NCBI RefSeq assembly: GCF_008831285.2
Contig: NC_045149.1
Span: 22,698,535 to 22,762,534 of the forward strand
Direction: 5' to 3'
Length of the DNA stretch: 64,000 nt
Source of the DNA: Nymphaea colorata
Lineage: Eukaryota > Streptophyta > Magnoliopsida > Nymphaeales > Nymphaeaceae
Made by a program: the position numbers and the translations under genes. Shown one piece after another: positions 63,492 through 64,000 of the stretch. The notes under the pieces were generated by a model, which searched no databases, was not told the DNA's origin, and was given only the letters and a program-made list of their open reading frames with translations. Numbering within the stretch: position 1 is the stretch's first letter; every line of letters starts with the position of its first letter.

Positions 63492-63555
63492 CTAACCAGA
63501 CAATTTGTTGCCAAATATTGATTCAAAGCAGGTAGATCGCACAATTGATTTGGTA
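63492..63555 (-). CDS. Candidate further upstream exon of the TRM3-like gene (uncertain)
   Basis: The stretch reads NQLCDLPALNQYLATNCLV and ends with AG before a GTATC donor. If it is spliced to the alternative acceptor at 61323 it joins in phase into [13 protein letters not shown] start at 63555 needs a poor acceptor (GTAAG) without a pyrimidine tract. An in-frame TAA lies just upstream, so the exon is either unusual, broken by neighbouring repeats, or not real. The frame 5' of it (63563-63841) looks like repeat DNA. Confidence 0.3.
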
Positions 63556-64000
63556 CTTACTGTTACTGGTGCTTCCCTTTGACGATTGGGTCATCATGTT
63601 GGCCCTTATTCGAGGCTTGGTGATCTTGGCTAGCAAGCACTAGTCGGTTCGCATCACCTAGGTCACACAAAATCCTGTCTGAAGGTCCACTACCTAAGCC
63701 CCACCTAGCACTTCTGACTACAGCTTGCAAGCCACCTGGTCCACATGGCTCGGTCCTCCTCACTAGCCATTTTGTTGTATGCTTTGATCCATCTGATCCC
63801 CACTCATGACACCACCTCATGTCAATGATTTCAGGCTTCAATTCTCACTAGCAACCTAACTATTGGCTGGCTTACAGCCAAAGTCTGCCAACTTAGCCCC
63901 TAGATAGAAAGTACAAACACCAAGTCACCCTGCCCAATAGTTACAGATGAAATGCACCTAGGCAATCATAAGTCATAACATACGCTCCCAAGTTTTAGTT

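Noticed and set aside
1-64000. tRNA, rRNA, CRISPR arrays and bacterial-type signals
   Set aside because: No cloverleaf with A- and B-box motifs was found by eye, no rRNA sequence was recognised, and the direct repeats are simple tandem duplications without spacers.

Overview
This window is nuclear DNA of a flowering plant. The genes have many GT-AG introns, spacers are AT-rich, microsatellites are frequent, and all five genes are eukaryotic. The ribosomal protein L9 has the short '[13 protein letters not shown]' form, which I associate with monocots and other non-core-eudicot angiosperms. I cannot name the species, and the clade is an inference from one protein.

Layout. 1-6.9 kb is AT-rich spacer. 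6.9-9.2 kb (minus) is RPL9 (uL6), three exons, 191 aa. About 10.9-21.8 kb (plus) is a GTE6/GTE1-type bromodomain-NET (BET) protein with eight coding exons, 378 aa, and a probable non-coding first exon. 25.1-27.7 kb (minus) is Mediator subunit MED31/SOH1, five exons, 191 aa. 30.3-32.6 kb (plus) is a probable three-exon gene of unknown function, 154 aa. From 35.2 kb to at least 61.3 kb (minus) lies the 3' part of a very large gene for a TARBP1/Trm3-type SpoU 2'-O-ribose methyltransferase. I reconstructed 19 exons in consistent phase (746 codons plus stop). Its 5' part runs off the right edge.

The reading frames of RPL9, GTE6 and MED31 close exactly over every splice junction. The TARBP1-like gene also closes in phase over about 26 kb, so it looks functional despite heavy intron invasion. 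RPL9, the bromodomain protein, Mediator and the tRNA methyltransferase are housekeeping gene-expression functions. There is no sign that they form a unit.

Mobile DNA is the most interesting part. A very young Ty1/copia element sits antisense to nothing and in the same sense as the TARBP1-like gene, in its 9-kb intron. Its left LTR is complete (407 bp). Its right LTR is cut to 136 bp and fused at a 4-bp microhomology to a perfect 160-bp second copy of the left host flank. This is the structure expected if a filled and an empty allele had been joined, either by recombination or by the assembler. Four short non-autonomous elements with hAT-like features (8-bp target duplications, three exact) also occur. 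Three share CAATGTT-type ends but carry completely different subterminal palindromic arrays (GAGGCG, CGATACG, GAGTC). The fourth lies 4 bp downstream of a candidate splice donor. I found no tRNA, rRNA or CRISPR array.
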